A stretch of DNA of 64,000 nucleotides from Methylocella sp. (lineage in GTDB: Bacteria > Pseudomonadota > Alphaproteobacteria > Rhizobiales > Beijerinckiaceae), in assembly GCA_037200525.1 (NCBI GenBank), contig JBBCGG010000001.1:4828501-4892500 (forward strand), written 5' to 3'. Under the pieces are notes generated by a model. That model saw only the letters and a program-made list of their open reading frames with translations, made no database searches and was not told where the DNA came from. Both the position numbers and the translations under genes were made by a program. Shown piece after piece: positions 39,518 to 50,132 of the stretch (positions are counted from its first letter, which is position 1; each line of letters begins with the position of its first letter).

Positions 39518-40930
39518 TCACCCGCGGTTGTAAACATCCTCGAGCCGAACGATATCGTCTTCGCCGAGATAGGACCCGGTCTGCACTTCGATCAATTCGA
39601 GATCGATGCGGCCGGGATTGCCCATCCTGTGCACGCAGCCGATCGGCAAATAGATCGATTCGTTCTCGTGGACGAGATGCACCTCATCGTTGCGCGTGAC
39701 CTCGGCCGTGCCCTTGACGACAATCCAATGTTCGGCGCGATGAAAGTGCTTTTGCAGCGACAAGCGCTCGCCGGGTTTAACCACGATGCGCTTCACCTGG
39801 TAACGCGCTCCAGCGTCGACCGACTGATAGTAGCCCCAGGGCCTGTAGGAACGCTTGTGCTGAAAGGCCTCGGGTCTATTTTCGGCTTTGAGCCGATTGA
39901 CCAGCTGTTTGACCTGATCGCCATGCGCCTGGTTCATCACCAGGACGGCGTCCTGCGTCGTCACCACAACGACATTGTCGACGCCGACCACCGTGGTCAA
40001 ATGCTCATCCGAACGCACATGCACGTTCGAGGCGTTCATGATGACGCCGTGACCGCGAATCGAATTGCCTTTCTCATCGCGATCTGACAATTCCCAAACC
40101 GCCGACCAATTGCCGACGTCGGACCAGCCTATGTCGGCGGGCACGACCGCCGCCTTCTCGGTCCGCTCCATCACCGCATAGTCGATCGATATTTGCGGGG
40201 CCTTGCCGAACGCCGCCTTATCGAGCACCAGAAAATTCAGATCCTGTTTCGCGTTGGCGACGGCCTCAGCGGCCGCCTCCGCGATAAGCGGCTCGTATTG
40301 ACGCAACTCGGCCTGCATCACGTCAGCGCGGAAAAAGAAGTTTCCCGAGTTCCAGAGATAATTCTCCTGAATATACCGCTCCGCGGTCGCTGCGTCGGGC
40401 TTTTCGACGAAGGCGGAGACCTTGAGAACCGCGCCGTCGCGAGACACTGGCTTGCCGGTTTTGATATAGCCATAGCCGGTGGCGGGCGCATTCGGCTTAA
40501 TTCCAAGCGTGACGATGTAGCCAAGAGCCGCAGCCTCCGCCGCCTGCTTGCACAAATCGACGAAACCTTGCCTGTTCTGGACGACATGATCGGCGGCTAG
40601 AACCGCGACGATGGTGTCCGGGCCAGACAGCGCGGCGAGTTCGGCGGCGACCGCGACGGCCGGACCCGAATCGCGCCGCACGGGTTCAAGAACGATGCGC
40701 GCCTCGCGCTTTATCTGCGCCAGCTGATCGGCGACGAGAAAACGATAATCCTGATTAGAAATGATGATCGGCGTTTCGAACACGCTGTCGGCGAGGATTT
40801 CCGTCGCCATCTGGAATGTGGAGCGCGCGCCGACGAGCGAAATGAATTGCTTTGGCAGGCTCTCACGCGATTCTGGCCAAACCCGCGTTCCGGAACCGCC
40901 GCACATAATGACCGGAAGAATTTTCACCAT
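39518..40930 (-). CDS. Mannose-1-P guanylyltransferase / mannose-6-P isomerase
   Basis: A 470-residue bifunctional type-II enzyme (AlgA/ManC/XanB class) that makes GDP-mannose for surface polysaccharide. The nucleotidyltransferase domain starts PVIMCGGSGTRVWPESR and contains FVEKPD. The C-terminal cupin isomerase has PWGYYQSVD, LSLQKHFHRAEHWIVV and YLPIGCVHR. I chose the ATG at 40930; a TTG extends the frame slightly. No other polysaccharide genes are adjacent. Confidence 0.94.
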   Translation of the reverse strand: MVKILPVIMCGGSGTRVWPESRESLPKQFISLVGARSTFQMATEILADSVFETPIIISNQDYRFLVADQLAQIKREARIVLEPVRRDSGPAVAVAAELAALSGPDTIVAVLAADHVVQNRQGFVDLCKQAAEAAALGYIVTLGIKPNAPATGYGYIKTGKPVSRDGAVLKVSAFVEKPDAATAERYIQENYLWNSGNFFFRADVMQAELRQYEPLIAEAAAEAVANAKQDLNFLVLDKAAFGKAPQISIDYAVMERTEKAAVVPADIGWSDVGNWSAVWELSDRDEKGNSIRGHGVIMNASNVHVRSDEHLTTVVGVDNVVVVTTQDAVLVMNQAHGDQVKQLVNRLKAENRPEAFQHKRSYRPWGYYQSVDAGARYQVKRIVVKPGERLSLQKHFHRAEHWIVVKGTAEVTRNDEVHLVHENESIYLPIGCVHRMGNPGRIDLELIEVQTGSYLGEDDIVRLEDVYNRG

Positions 40931-41210
40931 TCTTACTTCCCCGCAGGTGGAGTCTTTCGAATTTTTGACCAATCGGTTTCTAAGCTCATGCGATAAAGGT
41001 CAAGTCTCGCCATACTTGTCGTAGACCTTGAGCTTATACAGGGACGCATCCGAAATGTCTCCTGTTTCAGGCGGCCGAATACGCCTTGGCGCAATTCCGA
41101 ACTGAGCATGTTCGCTAAAAAATTGCGAATTTCTCGGATCAGTACATGCGTTGCGATAAGATAAAAGGCATGATCGATTCTCAATCGATCTGTTCTCGAG
41201 ACCTCCTTGC

Positions 41211-41834
41211 ATGCAAAAGCCCGATTTTCGCGTCGAGCGAAAACTTCTGAAACGCGATGTCTGGCCGGTAGCCGGCGTTGACGAAGCCGGCCGCGGCCCT
41301 CTCGCCGGACCTGTCGCCGCCGCAGCTGTCATCCTCGACCCAAAGGATCTTCCGCGCGGGCTGAATGATTCAAAACTGTTGACGCGGGAGGAGCGCGAGA
41401 ACCTCTATGAGGAGATCATGCGGCGTGCTGTCGCGGTCGCCGTCGGCTTCGCAAGCGCCGCGGAAATCGACATCATCAACATCCGTCAGGCGACGTTCAG
41501 CGCCATGCGCCGCGCCCTGGCCGCGCTCGCCGCTCAACCCCGCTACGTTCTGATCGACGGCAATGATCTGCCGCAAAATCTTTGCTGCCCCGGCGAGACG
41601 ATCGTCAAGGGCGACGGCGCGATTCTGTCCATCGCCGCAGCATCGATCATCGCCAAGGTCACGCGCGATCGCTTGATGCGCCGTCTTTGCTCCATCCATC
41701 CCGTCTATGGCTTCAGCCGGCATGTCGGCTACGGCACGCCCGCCCATCTCGCGGCGATTGAAGAGCATGGGCCTTGCCCGTTCCATCGGCTGAGTTTCAG
41801 CCCTTTCAAAATAATCCAAGACGCTCGGCCGTAA
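41211..41834 (+). CDS. rnhB: Ribonuclease HII
   Basis: A 207-residue RNase HII that removes RNA from RNA-DNA hybrids, including single ribonucleotides. The metal-binding VDEAGRGPLAGPV holds the Asp-Glu pair; later acidic residues are in LIDGNDLP and SIIAKVTRDRLM. The end PFHRLSFSPFK is typical. It precedes ccrM in the same direction by about 90 bases, a conserved alphaproteobacterial pairing. Confidence 0.95.
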   Translation: MQKPDFRVERKLLKRDVWPVAGVDEAGRGPLAGPVAAAAVILDPKDLPRGLNDSKLLTREERENLYEEIMRRAVAVAVGFASAAEIDIINIRQATFSAMRRALAALAAQPRYVLIDGNDLPQNLCCPGETIVKGDGAILSIAAASIIAKVTRDRLMRRLCSIHPVYGFSRHVGYGTPAHLAAIEEHGPCPFHRLSFSPFKIIQDARP

Positions 41835-41900
41835 CAAAACGGCACAGACGACGCCGGAACGTCGAAACGCGCTCTTTACCTAGCGGAAGGTAAATAATGA

Positions 41901-43124
<1,224 letters not shown>

Positions 43125-43212
43125 GCTCATCCGGCCCTGGCGACGTCGATTTCATAGAATCGGCCTTGCTGCGCGTCGCCCAATTCGCATGCCTGACCGA
43201 AGCTTTCGCCGC

Positions 43213-43479
43213 CTACTCGAACTCCACCACCAGCCCCAACTTGTCGAACTCCGCTTCGATCGTCTGCATGATGGCCTGCAATTCCTCGACGGCTATTTCC
43301 ACGCTCTCATTGGGCGCATCCCAATAGAGGATCGAGTCCATATCGACGACGAAATCGGCCGGCTCCTGCGTGTTCGGCTGGCTCGCCGCCGGCAGGATCG
43401 TCACGACGCGGTCGGCCCAGCGAACGCGGATCGACCCTTCCGTCAGCGTGATTTGCGGCTCTAAGCGGCGCTTGCCCAT
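43213..43479 (-). CDS. Small acidic protein, possibly Imm74-like
   Basis: An 88-residue protein: beta-rich start (ITLTEGSIRVRWADRV), then DFVVDMDSILYWDAP and VEIAVEELQAIMQTIEAEF. This resembles small alphaproteobacterial proteins annotated as Imm74-type immunity proteins; no toxin gene is adjacent, so I treat that as a fold label only. It follows mutY on the minus strand by 13 bases. Confidence 0.6.
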   Translation of the reverse strand: MGKRRLEPQITLTEGSIRVRWADRVVTILPAASQPNTQEPADFVVDMDSILYWDAPNESVEIAVEELQAIMQTIEAEFDKLGLVVEFE

Positions 43480-43492
43480 AACTCAACCGACC

Positions 43493-44575
43493 TCACTCAA
43501 TTGCGCTGGCGCGCGCCGTTGCTATGACTTTGCGCATCAGACTGGGCAAAGCCTCATTGTCGAGATTTTCGGCTAAAGCCCAGCGGCAATCGCCGGGGGC
43601 TGGCCTGTTGTCCTCGACTTTCGCCACATAAATCGAAAGACGCAAAGCAAAATGGGTGAATACATGCTCCACCCCGGCGTCGAGCTTGCGAAACCGCGCC
43701 ACGAGCGGCGCGTGCCGCTGCGCGAATCCCTCGTCGAAATCGACGCTCCACGGCGTTCCGGGGATCTCAGTCATGCCGCCCAGCAGGCCTTTGGGCGCCC
43801 GCGTGCGCACGAGGACCGCGCCATCCTTCCGCGCCACAAAAAACGCGGCCCCCCGCCGCTGCGGCCGCTCTGGTTTTTGCGCTTTGACCGGAAAACGCGC
43901 CGGATCGCCCGACGCCCGCCCGGCGCATCCAACGCACAGCGGACAAATCACGCAGGCCGGCTGTTTCGGCGCGCAGATGGTCGCCCCAATGTCCATCATC
44001 GCCTGCGCATAATCGCCGCCCCTTTCGCTCGGAGTGAGCTCGGCCGCCCTTTTCCGGACGAGCGGCTTGGCCGCCGGAAGCGGCGTCTCGATTGCATAAA
44101 GACGCGCGATGACGCGCTCGACATTGCCGTCGACGACCACAGCCCGCCGCCCGAATGCGATCGCGGCGATGGCGGCCGCCGTATAAGGCCCAAGACCCGG
44201 CAATTTCAGCAGCCTCGCTTCGTCGTCGGGAAACCGGCCGGCGAAATCCTTAGCGATCGCCTTCGCGCAGGCATGGAGATTCCGCGCGCGAGAATAGTAG
44301 CCAAGACCCGCCCATTGCCGCATTACCTCCTCGACAGGAGCCTCCGCTAAAACTTTGACATTGGGCCAGCGCGCCAAGAAAGCCGCGAAATAGGGTTTGA
44401 CCGCGGCAACGGTGGTCTGTTGCAACATGATTTCGGACAGCCAGACCGCATAAGCATCGACCGTTTCGCCGGGCGCGGCGCGCCAGGGCAAGACGCGGCG
44501 ATGCCGATCATACCAATCCAGCACAATGGCGGCGCGGGACGGGCCGGTCAAAAATTGGCCAGGAAGGTCATACAT
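43493..44575 (-). CDS. mutY: Adenine DNA glycosylase MutY
   Basis: A 360-residue base-excision enzyme that removes adenine opposite 8-oxoguanine. The catalytic Glu is in SEIMLQQTTV, the helix-hairpin-helix is GLGPYTAAAIAAIAFG, and the catalytic Asp is in VDGNVERV. Four cysteines in CAPKQPACVICPLCVGC fit the Cys-X6-Cys-X2-Cys-X5-Cys 4Fe-4S cluster. A C-terminal NUDIX-like domain recognises 8-oxoG. The integrated element begins just upstream of its start, so its promoter may be affected. Confidence 0.95.
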   Translation of the reverse strand: MYDLPGQFLTGPSRAAIVLDWYDRHRRVLPWRAAPGETVDAYAVWLSEIMLQQTTVAAVKPYFAAFLARWPNVKVLAEAPVEEVMRQWAGLGYYSRARNLHACAKAIAKDFAGRFPDDEARLLKLPGLGPYTAAAIAAIAFGRRAVVVDGNVERVIARLYAIETPLPAAKPLVRKRAAELTPSERGGDYAQAMMDIGATICAPKQPACVICPLCVGCAGRASGDPARFPVKAQKPERPQRRGAAFFVARKDGAVLVRTRAPKGLLGGMTEIPGTPWSVDFDEGFAQRHAPLVARFRKLDAGVEHVFTHFALRLSIYVAKVEDNRPAPGDCRWALAENLDNEALPSLMRKVIATARASAIE

Positions 44576-44603
44576 GCGCCTCGTTTATCCTCGATCGCTG
44601 TAT

Positions 44604-44674
44604 TTACGGACTATTACGGACTTAAAAAAACACATGATATTTCAATACCATAGTTTGATTCGGTCTTTACGGAC
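44604..44674. repeat. Three direct TTACGGAC repeats near the integrase
   Basis: The octamer TTACGGAC occurs at 44604-44611, 44614-44621 and 44667-44674, all between mutY and the integrase start. Spacing of the first two is 10 bases start to start, one helical turn. Short direct repeats beside a tyrosine integrase are typical arm-type binding sites of a left attachment region. The core crossover site cannot be fixed without the other end. Confidence 0.55.
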
Positions 44675-44757
44675 CACCGCGAACGTATTAGAACTATATC
44701 TTACTAAACGGGGGTAGCCGAGGCCTAAAAGCGCCTACCCCCGAAGAAGCGGACGGA

Positions 44758-45969
44758 GTGGGCGCAGTGGAAAAACGATTGACCGTGGCCCGCGTCGCGG
44801 CGGTCTCGAAGAGCGGCAATTATCCTGATGGCGGCGGTTTGTATTTGCAAGCGACCGAAAGTCCAGACGGGAGAATCACAAAATCTTGGATTTTCCGCTT
44901 CAAGTCGCCGCTGACTCGAAAAGAACGGATGATGGGCCTCGGGTCGCTGGACCGCGTACCGCTGCCCGATGCGCGGAAGAAGCGCGACGCCGCGCGGGAT
45001 GAGCTTGAGGCTGGGCGCGATCCAATCGCCGAGAAAGATAAGGTAAGAGCGCAAGCGCGTGAGATCGTCGCCGAAGAGACAGCGCCGACTTTCGACGCCT
45101 GCGCGCTAGCCTACGTCAAGGCGAATAAGGCAGCTTGGAAAAGCACGAAGCACGCGGACCAGTGGACCGCCACGCTACGCCGGTATGCCTCGCCGGTTTT
45201 CGGATCGAAGCCGGTCAGCGAGGTGGACCACAATCTCGTTTGGCGAGTCGTTGAGCCGCTGTGGTCCGCGAAGCCAGTGACCGCCTCGCGGGTGCGCGGT
45301 AGGATAGAGACGGTGTTGAATTTCGCGAAGGTCAGGGGATACCGGACAGGCGAAAATCCGGCAGCTTGGAAGGGCAACCTCAGCAATGCCCTGCCCCGCG
45401 TATCGAAGATAAATAAGGTGAAGCATTTGGAGGCGATGCCCTACGAAGAGCTGCCTAAATTCTACAAATCGATAATGGGGGAAGATGGCTCGGTGTCCGC
45501 TGCCCTTCGGCTAACAATCCTCACGGCGGTTCGCACTAACGAAGTGAATGCGGCGAAATGGTCTGAGATCGATTTCGAGCAGGCTATTTGGACCATCCCT
45601 AGCGATCGAATGAAGATGGGGAAGGAACACCGGGTGCCACTCGCCGAAGAAGCCATAGCTGTACTTAATCTTATGAAGGCATCCCGAGTGAATGAGTTCG
45701 TGTTTCCGGGGAGGTTCGGAAAGCGAATTGGGAATGTCTCGATGCTGCAATATTTGCGCGGGCATGGCGTCGCTGACGCGACGGTCCACGGCTTCCGTTC
45801 GAGCTTTCGGGACTGGTGCGGAGAGGAAACGTCATTTCCACGCGAGATCGCCGAGGCCGCGCTGGCGCACGCGAGCGGCGACGCTACGGAGCGCGCCTAT
45901 AGACGGGGTGATGCTCTGGAGAAGCGGCGGGCGCTAATGGGCGAGTGGGCGGCGTATTTGGTCGGGTGA
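44758..45969 (+). CDS. P4-type tyrosine integrase
   Basis: A 403-residue site-specific recombinase. The N-terminal arm-binding domain (DUF4102 type; NYPDGGGLYLQATES) is followed by a core-binding helical domain and the catalytic domain. The first catalytic Arg is in LTAVRTNEVNAAKW, the His-x-x-Arg box in HGFRSSFRDW, and the Tyr nucleophile in ERAYRRGD near residue 382. The start is GTG (44758, or 44767). It lies 182 bases from the divergent mutY start and presumably integrates and excises the element. Confidence 0.93.
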   Translation: MGAVEKRLTVARVAAVSKSGNYPDGGGLYLQATESPDGRITKSWIFRFKSPLTRKERMMGLGSLDRVPLPDARKKRDAARDELEAGRDPIAEKDKVRAQAREIVAEETAPTFDACALAYVKANKAAWKSTKHADQWTATLRRYASPVFGSKPVSEVDHNLVWRVVEPLWSAKPVTASRVRGRIETVLNFAKVRGYRTGENPAAWKGNLSNALPRVSKINKVKHLEAMPYEELPKFYKSIMGEDGSVSAALRLTILTAVRTNEVNAAKWSEIDFEQAIWTIPSDRMKMGKEHRVPLAEEAIAVLNLMKASRVNEFVFPGRFGKRIGNVSMLQYLRGHGVADATVHGFRSSFRDWCGEETSFPREIAEAALAHASGDATERAYRRGDALEKRRALMGEWAAYLVG

Positions 45970-46813
45970 TTCGCGACCAGGGCGCATTATGGCCTCTAGA
46001 CGCTTGCCTCCCAGCTCGTCATGTAAGAGCGTTCGGATCGCAGACCCTTGTCCGCATCGCGAAGAAAAATCCGTCTTTCAGCTTCATTTTAATGAACTCA
46101 TTACATACTTTGTGGCTCGAGTATTTATCAACAAGAGGACCAAGTGAATCCGTCTTTTGAGAGGATAGGACGATATCTTCTGCACATTGAATAACGGCGT
46201 CATTGATACGGTCTACTCCGCTCGCCGCGGATAGTGTCGCGAAACGAACGTGTCCTTTTGGAGGTGCGCGAAAATCAGGTTCTTGATCGAGGCGTCCATT
46301 TCGACCGGTCTCGCAATAGAGGCAGAATTTCCGACTCACCGGTAAATATCTTGGAAGTCCAGGTTTTCCGCCACGCCAGGGCCCCTGATCATGGAAAGCA
46401 ACCGGATTATCGCTGGTCAAAAAGTCAGTATCGGTCTCGTTTCGCAACACGATCCAGTCTGAATCATAAAACATGCCCGCGTATTTCATGAGATTTTTCG
46501 TGTTCATAGCCCGCATATAGTCAGGCTCGGTTTCAATTTTCACAATCCCTTTTTCTAACGCGGCCAGAGAGTGCTTCAGTTTAAAATCCGGTTTGCCATG
46601 GGATGACTTTATCTCTTCGGTTGCGCGGAGATTAGCAAGCACAAAGCGGTTGTGATTGTCTACGGAAACTCTAATCCAAGCGGGAGTACAAACGAGGAGG
46701 TTTGCCCAGTATCCAGATATAATCATTTTTTCGTACGGCGATATTCTTCCTGCTTCTATTTCGCCGACCGCCCAATTCCAGTCAGGTTCGAATATTTTTC
46801 GATACTCGCCTAG

Positions 46814-47644
46814 GCTCAGGACCTATTAAATTTGCCTGAGATGTGATTCCTGGTCTCCGCATGGGGAGGCTGGGATGAGTGATTTGTTTTTGTTGGGCGA
46901 GCGGCAGATGGCGCGGCTTGCGCCGCATTTTCCTCTGTCGCATGGCGTTCCGCGGGTTGACGACCGTCGGGTGGTCAGCGGAATCGTCTATGTGATCCGC
47001 AACGGCCTGCAATGGAAAGATACGCCCAAGGATTACGGGCCGCACAAGACGCTTTACAATCGCTTCATCCGCTGGAGCCGGCTCGGCGTCTTCGACCGCA
47101 TATTCGCCGCGCTCGCTGGCGAAGGTCCAAAGCCCGAGCGCATCATGATCGACGCCACGCATCTGAAGGCGCATCGCACAGCGGCGAGCCTGCTCAAAAA
47201 GGGGCTCTTCCCCGCCGTATCGGGCGCACGAAAGGCGGGCTGAACTCGAAGCTCCACGCCGTCTGCGACGAAGCCGGAAAACCGATCATCCTGCTGCTTA
47301 ACGAAGGCCAGATGAGCGACCATAGGGGCGCGCGGCTTCTGGCCGATACGCTGCCGCCTGCCTCGGCGCTGATCGCCGACAGGGGCTACGACAGCAACTG
47401 GTTCCGCGCCGCGCTGAAGGCCAGGGGCGTCGAGCCCTGCATCCCGCCAACCAGAGGCCGCAAAGCGCCGCTCCACTATGACAGGACGCTTTATCGAACG
47501 CGCCACAGAATCGAGAACCTCTTCGTCAAGCTCAAGGACTGGCGGCGCATCGCAACCCGCTATGATCGATGCGCCCATACCTTCTTCTCCGCCATCTGCA
47601 TCGCCGCCGCCGTCCTCTTCTATCTCAATCAATGAGTCCTGAGC
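46814..47644 (+). mobile_element. IS5-family (IS427-like) insertion sequence
   Basis: An 831-bp element bounded by inverted ends: left GCTCAGGACCTATT, right reading inward GCTCAGGACTCATT (12 of 14 match). It is flanked by CTAG at 46810-46813 and 47645-47648, the target duplication. It carries a two-frame transposase. The insertion splits the DUF4238 gene. CTAG as target is usual for the IS427 group. It looks intact and recent, since both halves of the host frame are undamaged. Confidence 0.93.
46875..47635 (+). CDS. IS5-family DDE transposase, made by -1 frameshift
   Basis: The first frame (46875-47243) gives 122 residues with the N-terminal domain and the first catalytic Asp in MIDATHLKAH. 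The second frame, ending at 47635, continues GALPRRIGRTKGGLNSKLH, has the second Asp in LIADRGYDS and the Glu in RHRIENLFVKLKDW. The frames are joined by a -1 shift at CAAAAAGGGG, about 47200. This layout is usual for IS427-group elements. The product catalyses cut-and-paste movement of the IS. Confidence 0.88.
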
Positions 47645-47949
47645 CTAGAAGGTTGGGGTTGGATAAAAAATCTGGAACAATATCTCCGTTCCATTCCCTG
47701 CATATGTCTTTCGGCCTGCACGGAAAATATTTTCCGTCTGATTTTCTATAGGCATGCAACAATGTCTCGCCGGATCCGAGGAAATGCTCAAGATAAGTTT
47801 TGGCTACATAATGATCTTTTGCCATGAAAATTCGTCCAAAAAAATTGGGCATCGGGACGTTACAAACGTATATTCGCCGCATCCAACAGTCAATCCGTCC
47901 AGAGCGGCAGTTTTTCTATGCACATATTTTTTTAAATTGAAGATCAGTC

Positions 47950-48171
47950 ATGAATTACATTAAAGCCAAAAACATTAAAGCCCACGATGTTAAAGTCTTC
48001 AACGTTAACGTCTTCGACGGTATGACCAGTGAAAACTTGATCTCAAGCCGCATGTCAGAGGCTGAGGCAAGAGAGTGGACCATAATTGAGGGTTCGATGG
48101 TCGCGATAGATGAATCTGAACTTGAGCCTGGAGAGCAGTGGACGCCGCGTGGGTTCGAACCTAAGCGTTAA
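47950..48171 (+). CDS. Small protein, unknown
   Basis: A 73-residue open frame on the plus strand starting MNYIKAKNIKAHDVKV, with an internal VFNVNVFDGM repeat-like stretch and acidic C-terminal half. It has a weak ribosome site. No family recognised. An imperfect hairpin at about 48191-48222 follows. It may be real cargo of the element. Confidence 0.45.
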   Translation: MNYIKAKNIKAHDVKVFNVNVFDGMTSENLISSRMSEAEAREWTIIEGSMVAIDESELEPGEQWTPRGFEPKR

Positions 48172-48292
48172 AGCTTAGTACCAACTGTGGGGCGAGGGAG
48201 GTCATTTTAGGCTTCCCTTGCCCGGTCACGGGCACCGATCAAAAACCTGTGGTATTTAAAACAAAGGGGGAACATTCAGGTAGGAGAATTTC

Positions 48293-48874
48293 ATGGCTAA
48301 AGAGCAATGGTACGATCGGCCGCCGTCTACCGACGAAGAACGCGCGGCAATGAACCACGATATCGATTGTCTCACGGCCGGGAATAAGCCCGCCGTGCTC
48401 GACGCCTCACAGTTAGACAAGATGCCGACAAGAGCTGCTGATTTTTTCGCTGCGACGGTTAGACCAACCGTAGATGAGTTTTTTGGCGACCCACGAAATG
48501 TTCGTCGGGGGCGTTTGGCTGCGATCGTCCTTTATCATATGGCTGATTATTGGGACCAGGAACACGATCCCACGGACAAATCATTGAGTAATTTGCAAAA
48601 ATCGCTGATAGGGAAATGTCCTGAATTCGGGATCATTAGAGATATCGCAGACGCCTCTAAACACGATCGTCTAACAAGGCCGTCTCAAATCCCGCGACAA
48701 CTATCCAATTCGGATCAAATCGAGAGAGCAAAAGGCTTTTTTGAAGCATCGTTTAACGAGGGGGCGTTTAATGAAGCCTCGATTGTTATGGTTACGCTGG
48801 ATGACAAGACCAAGAAGCCGTTAGCGGGCTATGTGCAGGCTGCCCTGTCGATGTGGGAGAGTATGCTGCTGTGA
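48293..48874 (+). CDS. Unknown cargo protein, possibly HEPN-like helical
   Basis: A 193-residue mainly helical protein with a good GGAG ribosome site. After a charged start (EQWYDRPPSTDEERAAM) it has helix-rich stretches such as LAAIVLYHMADYWDQEH, followed by RDIADASKHDRL. The RDIADASKH pattern recalls helical HEPN-like families of mobile elements, but the usual Rx4-6H catalytic motif is not clear, so I do not assign function. No toxin partner is recognised next to it. Confidence 0.5.
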   Translation: MAKEQWYDRPPSTDEERAAMNHDIDCLTAGNKPAVLDASQLDKMPTRAADFFAATVRPTVDEFFGDPRNVRRGRLAAIVLYHMADYWDQEHDPTDKSLSNLQKSLIGKCPEFGIIRDIADASKHDRLTRPSQIPRQLSNSDQIERAKGFFEASFNEGAFNEASIVMVTLDDKTKKPLAGYVQAALSMWESMLL

Positions 48875-49003
48875 AGCGAGCCGGGCGCTGTCGGCACGCC
48901 TGGGCTGCATTCTGATCGCCTATACCGCCACCCCTGTCCTGGCCTCTGATTCAGATCTATCATGTAACTGCTCCGGCCCGAGGGCTGTTGGGAAAGAGCC
49001 GCG

Positions 49004-49477
49004 ATGGCTACATCGTTCACCGTTCTCCAGGTTATTGTGGCGATCGTCTTTTCAGGGGTCGGCGCGTGGCTCGCTTGGCAGCAAGTACAAATCGCAAGAG
49101 TTAAGTTACAGCATGAACTTTATGACAAGCGATACCGCGTTTATGACGCCGCACGCGCGCTAACAGCCGATATTGTCGTTCACGCAAACGCATCTGATGA
49201 GGCGGTGCGGCAGTTCGTCATCGGAACCAGCGATGCCGTTTTTCTTTTCGACGACGATAAAATCACTCAGTATCTAGAGGAAATGAGGAAGCGGGCAGCG
49301 GCGCTGCAGTCCGTTCAAAAGGCATTTGATATCCTGGCTGTCGGAAGCGATCAAAAGGTCGCAAACGCCGATAGGTTTGCTGAACTGACGAGTTGGTTTG
49401 ATGAGCAGTTAAGCAAGGGCCTCCGAGATAGATTCAAGCCTTTCCTCCAATTCAATAAGCTCCGCTGGTGGTGGTGA
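49004..49477 (+). CDS. Small membrane-anchored protein with Trp-rich end
   Basis: A 157-residue protein with one N-terminal membrane helix (about residues 5-25, TVLQVIVAIVFSGVGAWLAW), then a cytoplasmic helical domain with LQHELYDKRYRVYDAARAL, a pattern seen in unassigned helical families. It ends in LRWWW. Ribosome site GGAAAGAG precedes the ATG. Function unknown; compare the protein at 51696, which has the same layout. Confidence 0.55.
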   Translation: MATSFTVLQVIVAIVFSGVGAWLAWQQVQIARVKLQHELYDKRYRVYDAARALTADIVVHANASDEAVRQFVIGTSDAVFLFDDDKITQYLEEMRKRAAALQSVQKAFDILAVGSDQKVANADRFAELTSWFDEQLSKGLRDRFKPFLQFNKLRWWW

Positions 49478-49834
49478 TAGTCGACTTGCAGGAGTGCGCA
49501 CGCAACGGCTCACCCCAGGACAATTTCCCCCAACAATCCCCAAAAAAGTGGCGGTTTCTGTGTAAAAGACCGTTGTATCGTCATATCTCATCGACAAACG
49601 ACAGCGATATCACTCACAAGTGAGGTTCGGTTTGCAGGTGCAAATTGAAAAAGGCGGTTCCGACCTAGCCCGTCGAAAACCGCCTTGTGCCTTAAGGTCC
49701 GTGAAGGAATTAGCTGCCTCGCGTGCGGACCAGTAGTTTGGATCGTTTTGTTTTATTTTCTTTGGTCAGCCCAGCGAAAGTAACTGACTGCAAATTTCCT
49801 GGCAAGCGAGGCGGCGCTAGTTAGGAAAATTGTG
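49478..49834. other. Non-coding stretch with a hairpin
   Basis: No gene seen. It contains the minus-strand terminator-like hairpin at 49646-49686 and an AT-rich segment (TTTGTTTTATTTTCTTTGG around 49748) that may carry a promoter for the HTH gene starting at 49835. Confidence 0.4.
49646..49686 (-). terminator. Intrinsic-type terminator, minus strand
   Basis: Stem AAGGCGGTT/AACCGCCTT (9 bp, perfect, loop about 18) followed on the minus strand by TTTTTC. It would stop leftward transcription, for example from the coiled-coil gene at 50133-50960. Only structure supports it. Confidence 0.5.
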
Positions 49835-50041
49835 ATGTGTAACTACGGAAACGATGAAGATAGTCGCCAGCTTGAGCTTTTTCCGCGCCCTAAAAAGCGC
49901 AGATCGCCTCCGGTGACGCCTGAATTAGGTGAACAAATTCGGGTGTTGTACGCGACTACAGAGCTAGCGCAGCATGAGATCGCGGCGCACTTCGGAATCA
50001 ATCAAGGCCGCGTTAGCGAAGCGGTGAACAAGAAGTTGTAA
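49835..50041 (+). CDS. Small helix-turn-helix protein
   Basis: A 68-residue protein with a basic linker (FPRPKKRRSPPVTP) and a C-terminal helix-turn-helix: LYATTELAQHEIAAHFGINQGRVSEAVN, resembling the homeodomain-like HTH of recombinase/transposase repressors. The upstream GTG three codons earlier is not needed. A perfect 8-bp hairpin (GGGGAGGC/GCCTCCCC) at 50054-50073 follows its stop. It may regulate genes of the element. Confidence 0.6.
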   Translation: MCNYGNDEDSRQLELFPRPKKRRSPPVTPELGEQIRVLYATTELAQHEIAAHFGINQGRVSEAVNKKL

Positions 50042-50053
50042 CGGTAATGGGGA

Positions 50054-50073
50054 GGGGAGGCGCTAGCCTCCCC
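50054..50073 (+). terminator. Hairpin after the HTH gene
   Basis: GGGGAGGC and GCCTCCCC form a perfect 8-bp stem with a 4-base loop, directly after the HTH stop codon. There is no T tract on the plus strand, so it may be a weak terminator or an mRNA-stabilising hairpin. Confidence 0.4.
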
Positions 50074-50132
50074 AAACCATGCCAAAGGGTTGAGCGCCGG
50101 TTTGGGCGCAATCCTCAGGCACATACGGCTGC

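Larger units (their letters stand above)
46019..47825 (-). pseudogene. DUF4238 gene interrupted by an IS5-family element
   Basis: The gene reads from the ATG at 47825 (MAKDHYVAKTYLEHFLG, a DUF4238 start) to base 47645, is cut by the insertion at 46814-47644, and continues from 46809 to the stop at 46019. Removing the IS and one CTAG copy joins NPNLLG to EYRKIFEPDWNWAVGEIEAG in frame and restores 323 codons with no other break. DUF4238 proteins have no established function; they occur in mobile regions. The tail part has a start-like Met at 46726, so a truncated C-terminal product is conceivable. Confidence 0.88.

Noticed and set aside
48140-48175. Sequence GTGGGTTCGAACC resembling a tRNA T loop
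   Set aside because: No acceptor, D or anticodon arms can be folded around it, and it lies in a coding frame.
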